A stretch of 7,760 bases of DNA from positions 1 through 7,760 of the forward strand of contig JAFROA010000335.1 in NCBI GenBank assembly GCA_017429885.1, given 5' to 3'. The translations under genes were made by a program, and so were the position numbers. This document shows, one piece after another, positions 1 to 5,444 of the stretch. The notes below the pieces were generated by a model that did no database searches, was not told the origin of the DNA, and was given only the letters and a program-made list of their open reading frames with translations. This DNA is from Bacteroidales bacterium. GTDB taxonomy: Bacteria > Bacteroidota > Bacteroidia > Bacteroidales > UBA932. The stretch's first letter is position 1, and every line of letters begins with the position of its first letter.

Positions 1-566
1 AATGATTTCCGGTAATATGCCAGTGAAGAGTCCACCTGTCCTGTCTTCAGCAGACTGGCTCCCACGAGCGAGAGCATCGATGGGATCGAATCCCTCTGGC
101 AGATCGCCTTACCTTCTTCGGCACAACCTTGGAAGTCGTTGATTTTGAATAGGAGGGAAGCCTTCTGAATTGAGAAGTACAGGTTGTCAGGATGCTGCAG
201 TGAGAGTAGACTGTATAGTCCGAGAGCGTCATTCAACTTCCCGGAACTCACGTGGCAGTCAGCTAGTTCTCCGGCCACCTCGACATCCAACGTCCCGGGT
301 TTCATGACGGATGCCAATGTCTCGGCCGCGGCATCATAGCGCAGCATCTTCTTCTGGCACCTGGCCTTCTGGAGTGACAAGTCCCTGATTTCATTCCCGT
401 CCTGAGCGCTTTCCAACGCCTTGTCCAGCAGCTCAATCGCTTTTGAATACTCGTAACGGGATATTGCCTCTTTAGCCGCGGCGAGAGGGGAGGCCTCTTG
501 AGCGTTTAACGCCACGGTAAGAGACAAAAGCGCAATCGTTAGTAGCGATGTGGCAAAGGTTCTCAT
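1..566 (-). CDS. Exported TPR-repeat protein, partial (C-terminus off the left edge)
   Basis: The reading frame is open from the ATG at 566 to the window edge (188 codons, no stop), so the gene is truncated only by the window. Residues 1-22 form a signal peptide (charged MR, hydrophobic core, LNA before QE), so the protein should be exported to the periplasm or cell surface. The rest is alpha-helical with tetratricopeptide-like repeats. Examples are a helix pair around 27-52 (AISRYEYSKAIELLDKAL), then about 62-85, 97-122, 130-155 and 163-187, with the usual small/aromatic spacing (YDAAAETL, LNDALGLYSLL, VDSSLAYYRKS). TPRs mediate protein-protein contacts; no enzymatic motif is visible. Its ATG overlaps the stop of the upstream M56 peptidase gene as ATGA (563-566), which suggests translational coupling and a role in the same BlaI/BlaR1-type pathway. 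The partner is unknown. That this is a TPR protein is fairly sure; its function is inference from position only. Confidence 0.85.
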   Translation of the reverse strand, partial: MRTFATSLLTIALLSLTVALNAQEASPLAAAKEAISRYEYSKAIELLDKALESAQDGNEIRDLSLQKARCQKKMLRYDAAAETLASVMKPGTLDVEVAGELADCHVSSGKLNDALGLYSLLSLQHPDNLYFSIQKASLLFKINDFQGCAEEGKAICQRDSIPSMLSLVGASLLKTGQVDSSLAYYRKS

Positions 567-1798
567 CGTAATTGGAATATTACCGGGAAGGTGTAGGTCA
601 CGTCAACCATTCTTCCCTTTTGATTGCCGGGAGTCCAGTCGGGAGAGGCGGAGACGACTCTTAAAGCTTCGTTGTCCAGAAGCGGATCCACACCTCGCAA
701 GACCTTGACATCCTTCACTTTACCTGTCTTGGTGACGGTGAATGTCAGGGTTACTCTTCCTTGGATCGAGTGGTCTTTCGCTTCCTTTGGATAAACCAGG
801 TTGGAGTTGACCCATTTGCTGAACTCGTTGGCGTCGCCGCCGTGGAAAGAAGGCTTCTCTTCGACAAGGGAGAAGGGAAGTAGATCCGCCTCATCGACAA
901 GTTGGAAGGCCACCTTTTTTGGTTCAGAGTCTTCACCGGGAGCGTATTCCGAGACCGTCTTGGAACAGGCTATAAGGGTAAGGATTATAACCGGAATGAT
1001 GTACAGGGCCTTGAGGCCAGCTTTCCAGCTGGCGTGCCCTTTAAGCATCATTTTGATTCTTCCTTTGATCGTTCCTGACTGGAGGCCGCTGACGAGTGAC
1101 AGGCCGCTCGACAGGGCTGCCCTTTGTATAAGAAACAGCTGATATTCAGTTGGATTTGTCCCTTCTTTTATCACGCATTCATCGGCCTCATACTCGTGGA
1201 CTCCCCGCAAATCGGACCCTAACGCCCAGATCGCCGGGTTATACCATTGGAAGGCTGTGAGGAAGTCGGTCAACAGGATGTCCATAGAGTGGCGAAGATG
1301 GATGTGGGCTTTCTCATGGTGGATTATCTCCGGATATCCGGCCTCGTAATCATTCCTTGACAAGATGATGTATCCCATCCAACTGAAAGGAGGAAGGTCT
1401 TTCTCTGAGATTATCAAGGTGCTTCCGTCCTCGAGGATATGCTTCTCGCCGTCTTTTATGAGGGAATATAATCTTATGGCGGACCATATCATCCTCAGAA
1501 GGACAATCGCGACTCCGGCAAGGTAGATGGCCCCGAAGATTGTCCATGTATTCACGCTTGACTGAGCGACTTCCTCCAGCGCTCCAGTGGCGATGCCGGT
1601 TTCCGGCATCGGATCACTGACGGTTTTATGGACGGTTATCACGCAGAAGGGAAGAATCATTGACATGACAGGAGTCAGAACAAGAATCACTCTGTTGAGC
1701 CGGTGCAGGGTCTCCTTCCTCAGCAGGATCCGCCAAAGGAGGTAGAGGACCGCGGTCACCGCCGCGACTTTCAATGAGTATGTGAAAAGGGCTTCCAT
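563..1798 (-). CDS. M56-family (BlaR1/MecR1-type) membrane metallopeptidase with C-terminal TonB domain
   Basis: This is probably a membrane signal transducer that inactivates the co-encoded BlaI-type repressor by zinc-dependent proteolysis (family knowledge). With the start at 1798 it has 411 residues. Predicted membrane segments lie near 5-26, 36-56, 85-107 and 263-278. The cytoplasmic peptidase domain between segments 3 and 4 has the family PPFSWMG motif (136-142), the zinc motif HEKAH (161-165) and the downstream HEYEAD (201-206), whose glutamate would be the third ligand. The last ~90 residues, from about PSFHGG (316) to the end, match a TonB C-terminal domain: YPKEA, QGRVTLTFTVTKTGKV, LDNEALRVV, and a final beta strand. 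Classical BlaR1 has a penicillin-binding sensor there, and none is present. An in-frame ATG at 1828 would add 10 residues but lies inside the repressor gene. The ATG at 1798 follows the repressor stop by 4 nt and gives the usual family N-terminus (MEALFTYSLK). The stop overlaps the next gene by ATGA. Confidence 0.9.
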   Translation of the reverse strand: MEALFTYSLKVAAVTAVLYLLWRILLRKETLHRLNRVILVLTPVMSMILPFCVITVHKTVSDPMPETGIATGALEEVAQSSVNTWTIFGAIYLAGVAIVLLRMIWSAIRLYSLIKDGEKHILEDGSTLIISEKDLPPFSWMGYIILSRNDYEAGYPEIIHHEKAHIHLRHSMDILLTDFLTAFQWYNPAIWALGSDLRGVHEYEADECVIKEGTNPTEYQLFLIQRAALSSGLSLVSGLQSGTIKGRIKMMLKGHASWKAGLKALYIIPVIILTLIACSKTVSEYAPGEDSEPKKVAFQLVDEADLLPFSLVEEKPSFHGGDANEFSKWVNSNLVYPKEAKDHSIQGRVTLTFTVTKTGKVKDVKVLRGVDPLLDNEALRVVSASPDWTPGNQKGRMVDVTYTFPVIFQLR

Positions 1799-1802
1799 CT
1801 TG

Positions 1803-2171
1803 TCACTGGTTGTCCTTGGCTTTCTCAACCTCGGAAATCAATTCCTTAAGCTCCTCAACTGTGATCTTCTCGTCTTTTAAGAGGGTGGAAACCGCACTCA
1901 TGTACGAGTTTCCGAACCAGTTCTTGATCAACCCACTAAGTGACTGCCTGCGGTATTGCTCCTCAGAGATTATCGGGTAGTACTGGAAACTGCCTCCGTA
2001 CTGCTTGTGGCTCAGGAAGCCGTCCTTCTCGAGAATCCTGACTTGGGTGGAGACCGTGTTGATGTGGGGTTTGGGCTCAGGGAAAGTCTCCTGAATGTCT
2101 TTGACGTACATCCCACCGTTCTCCCAGAACAGTTTCATTATCTCTTCCTCTTTGCGTGTAAGCTTTCTCAT
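1803..2171 (-). CDS. blaI: BlaI/MecI/CopY-family winged-helix transcriptional repressor
   Basis: DNA-binding repressor of 122 residues, the typical size of the family. The N-terminus MRKLTRKEEEIMKLFW is the hallmark BlaI/MecI first helix (LTxxEExIMxxxW). Residues 36-56 (from HINTVSTQVRILEKDG to about K56) are the recognition helix and following turn of the winged helix, with the conserved NTV and LEKDGFL. The C-terminal helices (about 71-120) are the dimerisation region that a BlaR1-type peptidase would cleave; I cannot place the cleavage site. An in-frame ATG 30 nt upstream (2201) would lie in the -7 box of the predicted promoter, so the start at 2171 is preferred. It is first in an operon with the M56 peptidase and a TPR protein, and it probably represses its own promoter. 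The symbol is used in the family sense: nothing here shows a link to beta-lactams. Confidence 0.92.
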   Translation of the reverse strand: MRKLTRKEEEIMKLFWENGGMYVKDIQETFPEPKPHINTVSTQVRILEKDGFLSHKQYGGSFQYYPIISEEQYRRQSLSGLIKNWFGNSYMSAVSTLLKDEKITVEELKELISEVEKAKDNQ

Positions 2172-2192
2172 AAACAGTTGAAAATAAACGTC

Positions 2193-2219
2193 CATCGGCA
2201 AATATAACTATCGCCGATG
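2193..2219. repeat. Second inverted repeat enclosing the blaI -7 box
   Basis: Perfect 7-bp arms CATCGGC (2193-2199) and GCCGATG (2213-2219) are separated by 13 nt that contain most of the -7 element. The right-hand arm lies between the -33 and -7 boxes and the left-hand arm reaches the expected transcription start. It could be a second operator or a binding site for another regulator. A hairpin in the mRNA is unlikely, since most of it lies upstream of the predicted start. Confidence 0.5.
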
Positions 2220-2229
2220 AATAATCCAA
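2199..2229 (-). promoter_or_regulatory. Predicted promoter of the blaI-M56-TPR operon
   Basis: On the minus strand a perfect Bacteroidota -7 box TATATTTG (2206 down to 2199) lies 20 nt from a -33 TTG (2229-2227, in context GTTGG). The expected transcription start is near 2192-2194, giving a leader of roughly 22 nt before the ATG at 2171. No strong Shine-Dalgarno sequence is visible, which is common in this phylum. Two inverted repeats overlap the promoter and are listed separately. Confidence 0.65.
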
Positions 2230-2244
2230 CTATTTCTTATAGTT
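2228..2244. promoter_or_regulatory. Candidate BlaI-type operator (palindrome on the -33 box)
   Basis: A perfect inverted repeat AACTAT - 5 nt - ATAGTT sits directly on the -33 element of the blaI promoter. BlaI/MecI repressors bind short dyads, generally in their own promoters, with half-sites of a TACA/ACTA kind; ACTAT/ATAGT resembles these but is not identical. A further AACTAT half-site occurs at 2206-2211, inside the second palindrome. Binding is inferred from position and symmetry. Confidence 0.5.
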
Positions 2245-2261
2245 AATTTATCCTCTTTCCA

Positions 2262-2906
2262 TTAGATCGGGAGGAGAATGAAGACGAGGGCGTCCCAGAG
2301 GGCGTGGCTGATGATGAGGGCGGGGAGGGCTTGCGGGCGGAGCCTGTAGATGAGACCCCATACAAGGCCCGCTACAAGTGCTGCCATCACAAGCATGAAA
2401 TTGAAAGACCAGATGTGGACAAGCGCATAGATGACAGCTGTCAAGACAAATGCTTTGTCTTCAGGGCGTTTGCCTCCAAATATGCGACACATTGTCCTTT
2501 GGACGTATCCTCGCCAGAATAGTTCCTCCGCTGGACCGATAAGGCATAGCAGCAGGACAGCGATCAGCCAAGCTGGAAGTCCTTCCTTCATCGCATAGAC
2601 GGAGTCCACTTCCGGCCTCGCGAAAGCGAACATCCAGGCCGAAACCTTGTCGCCAATCCAGAATATTCCCCAAAGGGCGAAGGCTATGGCAATCCCGGCC
2701 AGGACCTGCACCAAAGGCCTCTCAATCTTCAGAAGTTCCTCTCTGTCAGTAGTGAAGGTCAGTCCGAGGGTCGTCAGAATCACGGCCGAGAAGGACATAA
2801 CTATCCAGAAATTCGGCCAGCCGCAAGTCCAGGGACTGAACATATAGAACCACAGCAGGGCAGCCGTGGCTATTGCCAGAATGAGCCGGGAAAGGTCCTT
2901 TCTCAT
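2262..2906 (-). CDS. CPBP-family (CAAX/ABI-type) intramembrane metalloprotease
   Basis: Integral membrane protein of 214 residues with hydrophobic segments near 7-22, 33-52, 66-84, 111-124, 153-163, 168-186 and 193-213. The three conserved CPBP (Rce1-like) motifs are present: EELFWRGYVQ (E127, E128, R132), H164 in ALVHIWSFNF, and HALWD (H201, D205). These residues build the glutamate/histidine active site in the membrane. Bacterial members range from bacteriocin self-immunity to protein processing, and the substrate cannot be read from sequence. The start ATG overlaps the stop of the upstream prenyltransferase gene as ATGA (2903-2906), which indicates translational coupling. The stop at 2262 lies only 17 nt from the operator palindrome of the blaI operon, with no clear terminator between, so some read-through into blaI is possible. 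Confidence 0.9.
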   Translation of the reverse strand: MRKDLSRLILAIATAALLWFYMFSPWTCGWPNFWIVMSFSAVILTTLGLTFTTDREELLKIERPLVQVLAGIAIAFALWGIFWIGDKVSAWMFAFARPEVDSVYAMKEGLPAWLIAVLLLCLIGPAEELFWRGYVQRTMCRIFGGKRPEDKAFVLTAVIYALVHIWSFNFMLVMAALVAGLVWGLIYRLRPQALPALIISHALWDALVFILLPI

Positions 2907-3802
2907 AAGAGACCGGCGACTATCAATCCGATCGAGAGAAGGCCGGAGAATATGAGCTGCATTTGGGCCGATGCTTGGTCCAGTCCTTTCATCGCCTCAA
3001 GGCCGTTCTGAGGATATGTTGCCGCCTGCTTCTGGTTTTTCCAGGCTGGGATAGCAGCCAGGAAGCTGAGCGCCGCGAGAGGATGCATCAGGCCGAGAAT
3101 GATATAGACCAAGACGCAGATGAACGGTATGAACATGTAACAGCGGTACAAAGTCGCCGATTTAGGCAAGCCAAGGAGCATTGCGAAGGTCTTGATGCCG
3201 GCCTCCTTGTCAGTTACGCTGTCATATGTGTTGTTGGCGTGAAGCACGGAGACTGTAATCACTCCTATCGGCAAGGACAGGATCAGCGCCTCGGGCTGGT
3301 AACTGCCTGTGAGAGCATAAGTTGTCCCAAGCACAGTCAGCACTCCGAAGATTATGAATATGTCAAGATCACCAAGGGCGCGGTATTTCAGGAAGGAATA
3401 AAAGTATGTCAGCAGGACCCCGATTCCTCCCGCTATCAGCAGATACGGTCCGCTGAGAATGGTGATGATTATTCCCACGAGGATTCCTGCCGCGAACAGG
3501 ATAATGCTGAAAACCTTGTACTCTTTAGGTTCGAACTTTTGGAACACAAGGTTCGGTACCGCGAAAGCGCGTTCGTTGTCCACGCCGGTATGATGGTCGT
3601 ACCAGTCACTTATGACATTTCCTGCGGAGTGAAGCAGGATGACCCCGAGAATGGATAAGACAAGATTGATGTAGGGGAGCGGCCCTGAGGGCAGCATGTC
3701 GCGGCTGAAAAGCCAAGCGAAGGTTGCGACCACCGGCATAACCGACACCGGGAATGACCAATAGCGGGTCACGGCCACCCATTCTTTAAAAGAGTGTCTC
3801 AT
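2903..3802 (-). CDS. UbiA-superfamily prenyltransferase, MenA-like (1,4-dihydroxy-2-naphthoate prenyltransferase candidate)
   Basis: A 299-residue polytopic membrane enzyme of the family that joins a polyprenyl diphosphate to an aromatic acceptor, using Mg2+ bound by two Asp-rich motifs. Motif 1 is NVISDWYDHHTGVD (N62, D66, D69). Motif 2 is NNTYDSVTDKEAGIKT (D194, D198), followed by FAMLLG as in MenA (NNxxDxxTDxxAGKxT). The middle stretch LGDLDIFIIFG (143-153) also resembles MenA. About eight or nine hydrophobic segments alternate through the protein, at the usual family length. If it is MenA it makes demethylmenaquinone at the cytoplasmic membrane for anaerobic respiration. No other men gene is in the window, so the acceptor is not proven. 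The start at 3802 gives a normal N-terminus (MRHSFKEWVAVTRYWSFP). It is the first gene of a pair with the CPBP protease (4-nt overlap). Confidence 0.82.
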   Translation of the reverse strand: MRHSFKEWVAVTRYWSFPVSVMPVVATFAWLFSRDMLPSGPLPYINLVLSILGVILLHSAGNVISDWYDHHTGVDNERAFAVPNLVFQKFEPKEYKVFSIILFAAGILVGIIITILSGPYLLIAGGIGVLLTYFYSFLKYRALGDLDIFIIFGVLTVLGTTYALTGSYQPEALILSLPIGVITVSVLHANNTYDSVTDKEAGIKTFAMLLGLPKSATLYRCYMFIPFICVLVYIILGLMHPLAALSFLAAIPAWKNQKQAATYPQNGLEAMKGLDQASAQMQLIFSGLLSIGLIVAGLL

Positions 3803-3899
3803 ATCGCGAATTTAACTTATCGGGATGTTTTTTCCTACTGTCCGGAGATTATTACTATCTTTACAAATAAAACAGAATTAAGGTCAGAATTAAGGTTCG
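3803..3899. promoter_or_regulatory. Divergent intergenic region between the menA-like gene and the CxxC lipoprotein gene
   Basis: This AT-rich 97-bp region must hold promoters for both directions. On the plus strand TATCTTTA (3856-3863) matches the -7 pattern TAnnTTTG except for the last base, with a T-run (3828-3833) about 22 nt upstream as a weak -33 element. On the minus strand I found only a one-mismatch match, TTTATTTG (read from 3871 to 3864), without a convincing -33 box. Exact start sites are uncertain. Confidence 0.4.
3873..3896 (+). repeat. Perfect 12-bp tandem duplication in the lipoprotein gene leader
   Basis: CAGAATTAAGGT occurs twice in direct succession (3873-3884 and 3885-3896), ending 3 nt before the ATG at 3900. 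Each copy contains AAGG, a Shine-Dalgarno-like core. The downstream one (3892-3895) has a short 4-nt gap to the start codon. The duplication therefore doubles a possible ribosome-binding element. Confidence 0.85.
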
Positions 3900-4448
3900 A
3901 TGAGAAAAGCCGTTCTTCTAATAATAGCGTTGCTGCCGGTTTTGTTTGGTTGCTCCGAATCGCCGGGCGGGAAAGGACTGAAACAATTCTATTCCAGCGA
4001 GATTGTGTTCCCCTCCAGTTTGGAGAGAATCGAGGGAAGTTCCGGAAGGCACTTCGACCCTAATGCTTCCGCCATACGTTTCGTGGTGTATGTGGATTCC
4101 ATCCAGTGCTCATCCTGCCACCTCAACAGGATGCCCAAGTACTCACAGTATGCCTCCTTTGAAGAGTTATATCCTGATTTCCAGGTGGTTGCGATAATGT
4201 GGCCTAACGCCGAGAGCGCTCCCACAATGGCTGCCGAAATCGCTCACCGGGCCTTCCCATTCGATGTTTTCCTGGATAAGGATGGCTCTTTCGCTGCAGC
4301 CAATCCTACAATTCCTTCCAATAGGGATCATCATTGTTTCCTGCTGGACCGTGACGGACATCCGGTTTTCTCAGGAGATCCAGCTTCTACAAGTGGTAAG
4401 GAAATGCTCCTCCACAACACACTGTTCTCTATCTACGGGCAGAAGTGA
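3900..4448 (+). CDS. Lipoprotein with thioredoxin-like CxxC motif
   Basis: A 182-residue predicted lipoprotein. MRK plus a hydrophobic core and the lipobox LFGC place the lipidated cysteine at C18. After a short linker, the stretch SSEIVFPSSL (32-41) is followed by strand FVVYVDS (61-67) and CSSC (C70, C73) with basic residues after it. This is the beta-strand/CxxC/helix arrangement of thioredoxin-like proteins. Later strands FQVVAIMW (94-101), FDVFLDKDG (121-129) and HCFLLDRDGHPVFSG (145-159) resemble the rest of a TlpA/AhpC-like fold, and one more cysteine is C146. Small lipoproteins of this layout are common in Bacteroidales and usually lack an assigned role. A redox function in the periplasm is plausible but inferred. 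It is transcribed alone or read through into greA: the next start is 115 nt downstream, behind a strong promoter. Confidence 0.85.
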   Translation: MRKAVLLIIALLPVLFGCSESPGGKGLKQFYSSEIVFPSSLERIEGSSGRHFDPNASAIRFVVYVDSIQCSSCHLNRMPKYSQYASFEELYPDFQVVAIMWPNAESAPTMAAEIAHRAFPFDVFLDKDGSFAAANPTIPSNRDHHCFLLDRDGHPVFSGDPASTSGKEMLLHNTLFSIYGQK

Positions 4449-4457
4449 GTTTGCGTT

Positions 4458-4490
4458 TTTGTGGAGTTCTGATTTTTTTTGTTATATTTG
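4458..4490 (+). promoter_or_regulatory. Predicted promoter of greA
   Basis: TTTG (4458-4461) and TATATTTG (4483-4490) are separated by 21 nt. Both boxes fit the Bacteroidota consensus for the primary sigma factor perfectly. The start of transcription would be near 4495-4498, giving a leader of about 66-69 nt before the ATG at 4564. It lies just after the stop of the preceding lipoprotein gene (4448), so the greA group has its own start of transcription. Confidence 0.75.
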
Positions 4491-4503
4491 CGACTGATGG
4501 ACA

Positions 4504-4528
4504 GGGTTTCGCCAAGTTGGCGGGACTC
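4504..4528 (+). promoter_or_regulatory. Stem-loop in the greA 5' leader
   Basis: GGGTTTCGCC (4504-4513) can pair with GGCGGGACTC (4519-4528) around the loop AAGTT. This gives ten consecutive pairs including three G-U pairs, and the core CGCCAA-G-TTGGCG is a perfect DNA palindrome. It begins only about 6-10 nt after the predicted transcription start. There is no T-run directly after it, so it is not a typical intrinsic terminator. It could stabilise the mRNA 5' end or influence early transcription. Confidence 0.55.
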
Positions 4529-4563
4529 CGTTCAGTTTATACGAATTGAATACACAAAGAATT

Positions 4564-5034
4564 ATGGCAGATATCCATTACATGACCCAAGAAGGGTTGG
4601 ACAAATTGAAGAAAGATCTGGCGGAGGCGCTTGCCCAGCGTCCCGTCATTTCCGCCGCGATAGCTGAGGCGAGGGAGAAGGGTGACCTTTCGGAAAACGC
4701 CGAGTATGATGCCGCCCGTGATGCCCAGGGGCTTCTTGAGGTAAAGATCGCGAAACTGAAGGACCTTGTCGCTAACGCCAAAGTCATTGACGAGTCGCAG
4801 GTGAGCACAGAGAAAGTGCAGATGTTGAACAAGGTCAAGGTCGAGAACATGTCCATGAAACAAGTCATGGAGTTCACGATTGTGGGGGAGACTGAGGCCG
4901 ATTTCGCCCATGGCAAACTGGCTGCCACAACCCCTATCGCCAAGGCTCTCCTAGGCCACTCCAAGGGAGATGTGGTCGAGGCTAAGGTGCCTTCTGGTGT
5001 GATCAAGTTCAAGATACTCGATATTTCAATCTAA
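4564..5034 (+). CDS. greA: Transcription elongation factor GreA
   Basis: GreA enters the secondary channel of RNA polymerase and stimulates cleavage of the transcript in backtracked complexes. The 156 residues equal the usual length. The N-terminal coiled coil (about 8-74) carries the tip motif GDLSENAEYDAAR, with the two acidic residues D41 and E44 that position Mg2+ in the polymerase active site, at the same numbers as in E. coli GreA. The C-terminal FKBP-like domain (about 80-156) contains VGETEADF and the conserved LLGHSKGDVVEAKVPSG. The ATG at 4564 is chosen because it gives the standard short N-terminus MADIHYMT; an in-frame TTG at 4546 would add six residues without family support. It ends in tandem stops TAA-TAG, and the HIT gene begins 5 nt later, so the two are almost certainly co-transcribed. 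Confidence 0.97.
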   Translation: MADIHYMTQEGLDKLKKDLAEALAQRPVISAAIAEAREKGDLSENAEYDAARDAQGLLEVKIAKLKDLVANAKVIDESQVSTEKVQMLNKVKVENMSMKQVMEFTIVGETEADFAHGKLAATTPIAKALLGHSKGDVVEAKVPSGVIKFKILDISI

Positions 5035-5039
5035 TAGAC

Positions 5040-5444
5040 ATGGCCACTATATTCTCCAAGATAGCGGCGGGGGAGATCCCGTCCTTCAAGGTGGCGGAGA
5101 GCGAGGAATACTACGCTTTCCTTGACATCAACCCGATGGCTCCGGGTCACACTCTCGTGATCCCGAGGAACGTTGAGGACGACTACATCTTCAACCTCGA
5201 TCCCAAGACGTACGAGGGCCTATGGGCTTTCGCCCGCAAGGTCGCTCTCGCGATCAAAGCGGCGGTCCCCTGCAAGAGAGTCGGAGTCGCGGTGCTTGGG
5301 ATGGAAGTTCCTCACACTCACATCCATCTCGTGCCGCTCCAGAGCGAGGCTGACATGGATTTCAGGAAGGAGAAGCTCCACCTCACCCCGGAGGAGAATA
5401 AGGCGATAGCTGAAAGAATATTCCAGGAATATGAGAAATTTTAA
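5040..5444 (+). CDS. HIT-family protein (histidine-triad nucleotide-binding/hydrolase, Hint-like)
   Basis: A small cytoplasmic protein (134 residues) of the histidine-triad superfamily, which hydrolyses nucleoside phosphoramidates or related nucleotide conjugates through a nucleotidylated histidine. The N-terminus MATIFSKIAAGEIPSFKVAE is typical of Hint/HinT proteins, as is FLDINPMAPGHTLVIPR (27-43) with H37. The signature PHTHIHLVPL carries the triad H92, H94 and H96, with H94 expected to be the nucleophile. The C-terminal tail (about 105-134) is an alpha-helical extension. The natural substrate is not deducible. The stop (5442-5444) lies inside the start region of the next lipoprotein gene, and greA ends 5 nt upstream, so it is the middle gene of a tightly packed operon. 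Confidence 0.95.
   Translation: MATIFSKIAAGEIPSFKVAESEEYYAFLDINPMAPGHTLVIPRNVEDDYIFNLDPKTYEGLWAFARKVALAIKAAVPCKRVGVAVLGMEVPHTHIHLVPLQSEADMDFRKEKLHLTPEENKAIAERIFQEYEKF

Noticed and set aside
801..1142. 113-codon open frame on the plus strand
   Set aside because: It is antisense to the BlaR1-like peptidase gene and has no domain or upstream signals.
563..2171. A beta-lactam resistance operon
   Set aside because: No beta-lactamase gene is adjacent and the peptidase lacks the penicillin-binding sensor domain. BlaI/M56 pairs are widespread in Bacteroidota without such a link.
2963..3658. 231-codon open frame on the plus strand
   Set aside because: It lies wholly antisense to the UbiA/MenA-like gene, whose motifs and length are convincing. 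The product is polar, low-complexity-like, has no recognisable domain and no promoter.
3794..4063. 89-codon frame starting in the divergent intergenic region
   Set aside because: It overlaps the lipoprotein gene in another frame. The lipoprotein has a clear signal peptide, lipobox and CxxC, and this frame has none.
4440..4480. Possible intrinsic terminator after the CxxC lipoprotein gene (T-run 4473-4480)
   Set aside because: The only pairing before the T-run is CAGAA with TTCTG across a 22-nt loop, too weak for a terminator. The T-rich stretch lies in the spacer of the greA promoter.
4578..5012. 144-codon open frame on the minus strand
   Set aside because: It is antisense to greA, a highly conserved gene; the Ser/Ala-rich product is a frame shadow of GreA codons.
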